This document shows positions 62,501-64,000 of a stretch of 64,000 nucleotides of DNA, one piece after another. Below the pieces are notes generated by a model. The model was not told the DNA's origin. It saw nothing but the letters and a program-made list of their open reading frames with translations, and searched no databases. A program made the translations under genes and the position numbers. How positions within the stretch are numbered: position 1 is the first letter of the stretch; every line of letters begins with the position of its first letter. The stretch covers positions 18,812,464 to 18,876,463 of the forward strand of contig CM046296.1 of the NCBI GenBank assembly GCA_025267735.1, written 5' to 3'. This DNA comes from Mactra quadrangularis. Its lineage: Eukaryota; Mollusca; Bivalvia; Venerida; Mactridae.

Positions 62501-62860
62501 AAAAAATGGTACCCATTCAGTGATAATTGAATTATTTCTTACAATTATATACATGTATTATCGCATTCATAAATTAATAAAATGTTATACTTAGAAAGCG
62601 AATATGTATTTTACGTGTTTTGATATTTTTAATGATTGGACTTCGCTTTGAAATAATCAAAGAACAAAATATGACTACCGATGTCGGTACACATTGAAAG
62701 AAGAAACATTCAGAAATTGTATTGTTCATAAGAAACCAAAGCAGATTCTCTTGTATATTTTTATCTATAGTACATGATTGGTGATTAGTTATTTGATACA
62801 AGCGTTAAAAGTGAAAAATAAGCTAAACAACCGAGATAATTTGTTTTGGTCAAGTTTCAT
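56581..62860. other. Intergenic, repeat-poor, no gene seen
   Basis: About 6.3 kb without SINEs, MITE ends or supportable exons. It includes a short CpG-rich palindrome-like run (CTCTCGCGTGCGTTCGCGAGA) near 57090. No ORF exceeds 75 codons. Confidence 0.5.
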
Positions 62861-63045
62861 GCCGTAGAAAGACAATGTAAAGGTTCATTAGCCGGCGGTC
62901 TGCCATCCTACTAACCGTTCCAAGAAAGGTTAAATATATTGACTTAGCTTTTACTAGGCGCATACTTCCATTAGAGACTGACAATTGCCCCAAACGATTA
63001 ACAATCAGTTGTAATAATGAGAATGACAATAGAAATTAATTCAAA
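62861..63045 (-). mobile_element. SINE family A, diverged copy
   Basis: Minus-strand match: GCCGTAG, CGGTCTGCCATCCTACTAAC, CAAGAAAGGTTAAAT, then ACTAGGCGCATACTTCCATT. The head is not recognisable. Confidence 0.65.
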
Positions 63046-64000
63046 CAGGTTAAATACTTGTAAAGATACCGCAAACTTTATTATATGTAACGATTTACCT
63101 TCCTGACTTTCAAGGGAACTAACCCTGTGTGATTACAAAATGCAAATAAATTTTGCAACGTGATACCAAATACACTGTCTAGTTTAAAATAGCATTTATT
63201 TTGATAAAAATGAAGGCGTCGGGTCTTGCCAGTCTACCTAATTATCAATTCTAAAAAAGCAAAAATAATTTTAAGCTTATCTTTAATCAAATCATCGGAT
63301 GATGTTTTTTGCGCTCTCTGATCGTTATCTTATCAATATTGGTGTCACATTATGTACATTCTTTATTTAAAAACCCATTAATGTCGAATAGTTCTCATAA
63401 TCATACTTTTGTTGGTTCAGTTTTGAAATTTTATTTCTATACGATTTAACAAATGAGTACGGCCATGTTCATTCTGATCCACACAATGGTGGTGATATAT
63501 CCTTTTAAATATTGCACCAAAAACATAAACTATTAGAAAGCCTTAGATGCAAGCGATAAATTAAAGGTTACAAGGCGAAATGTAAAAAAAATGAATAAAA
63601 AATGAATCGCAAAAAAGTTAATAAAACGACAGGAACGTTAGATAATAAAAGAGTTATAGTCCTGCATCATAGTTAAATCTGAATTTTAAGTCCCTGTCAT
63701 TTTTCTTCTTTATAAAAATTCACTGTAACTATTAACTATTGAAAAATTATGAATTCATTTTATAATATCAATGTTATCAGACCGCTATCAAGGGACATAA
63801 TTAGATGCACAAATTACATAAAAGAACTGCATAGAAAACTTATTTAATCTAAGAGATATGCTCTTGAAAGGTTCGCATTACAAAATGCAAACAATCCTGA
63901 AGCGAAGGTTAGCGAAGATCACAAAACTTAAAAGAGTGTTATAACTGAAGTTATTATGTGGTCTATTCAACTTTAACACAAAGGAAAAGGATCTGTTACA
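63046..64000. other. Intergenic, nothing recognised
   Basis: AT-rich sequence running to the end of the window. Confidence 0.5.

Overview
The window is a eukaryotic, AT-rich, intron-bearing stretch of animal DNA. It is most likely from a mollusc, and probably a bivalve. That is an inference from three things: an expanded-type secreted C-type lectin gene, dense tRNA-derived SINEs and MITEs, and a pair of dispersed elements with hairpin/GCTCGACTT ends and internal tandem repeats, of a type I associate with bivalve genomes. No prokaryotic features, rRNA genes or convincing free-standing tRNA genes are seen.

Layout. Positions 1-11117 carry no recognisable gene. They hold several non-autonomous DNA transposons (a pair of about 237-bp MITEs, and an hAT-type MITE with near-perfect 8-bp target duplications) and a 53-bp degenerate tandem repeat just upstream of the gene. 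Positions 11118-33970 hold one plus-strand gene of 16 coding exons, which I assembled by hand. All splice sites are GT/AG, all phases are consistent, and the sum is 2604 nt, coding for 867 residues plus stop. Its introns are packed with SINEs and MITEs, including a MULE-like element with 9-bp target duplications, two TTAA-flanked (piggyBac-like) families, a TA-flanked (mariner-like) element, and one copy of the tandem-unit repeat. Positions 33971-64000 have no gene I can support. They hold more SINEs of three families, an 8-bp-duplication palindromic MITE, the second and longer copy of the tandem-unit repeat (44328-45374), a 1-kb minisatellite of 25-bp units (54331-55375) and a repeat-poor terminal section.

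The gene is the main result. It encodes a predicted secreted protein ordered: signal peptide, Ly6/uPAR (LU) domain 1, LU domain 2, Thr/Pro-rich linker, C-type lectin domain (CTLD) 1, CTLD2, Thr-rich linker, LU domain 3, Thr/Pro-rich linker, CTLD3. No transmembrane segment or GPI signal is visible. Every LU domain is coded by three exons with the same phase pattern (1-0-0-1) and every CTLD by two exons (1-1-1), so all modules are symmetrical phase-1 cassettes that can be shuffled or duplicated. All three LU domains carry a shared extra cysteine pair beyond the canonical ten. CTLD1 and CTLD2 carry QPD and CTLD3 carries QPN at the sugar-binding loop, and all three have WHD in place of WND. I know of no named family with this LU/CTLD combination. 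It could be a secreted recognition or immune lectin, but that role is inference.
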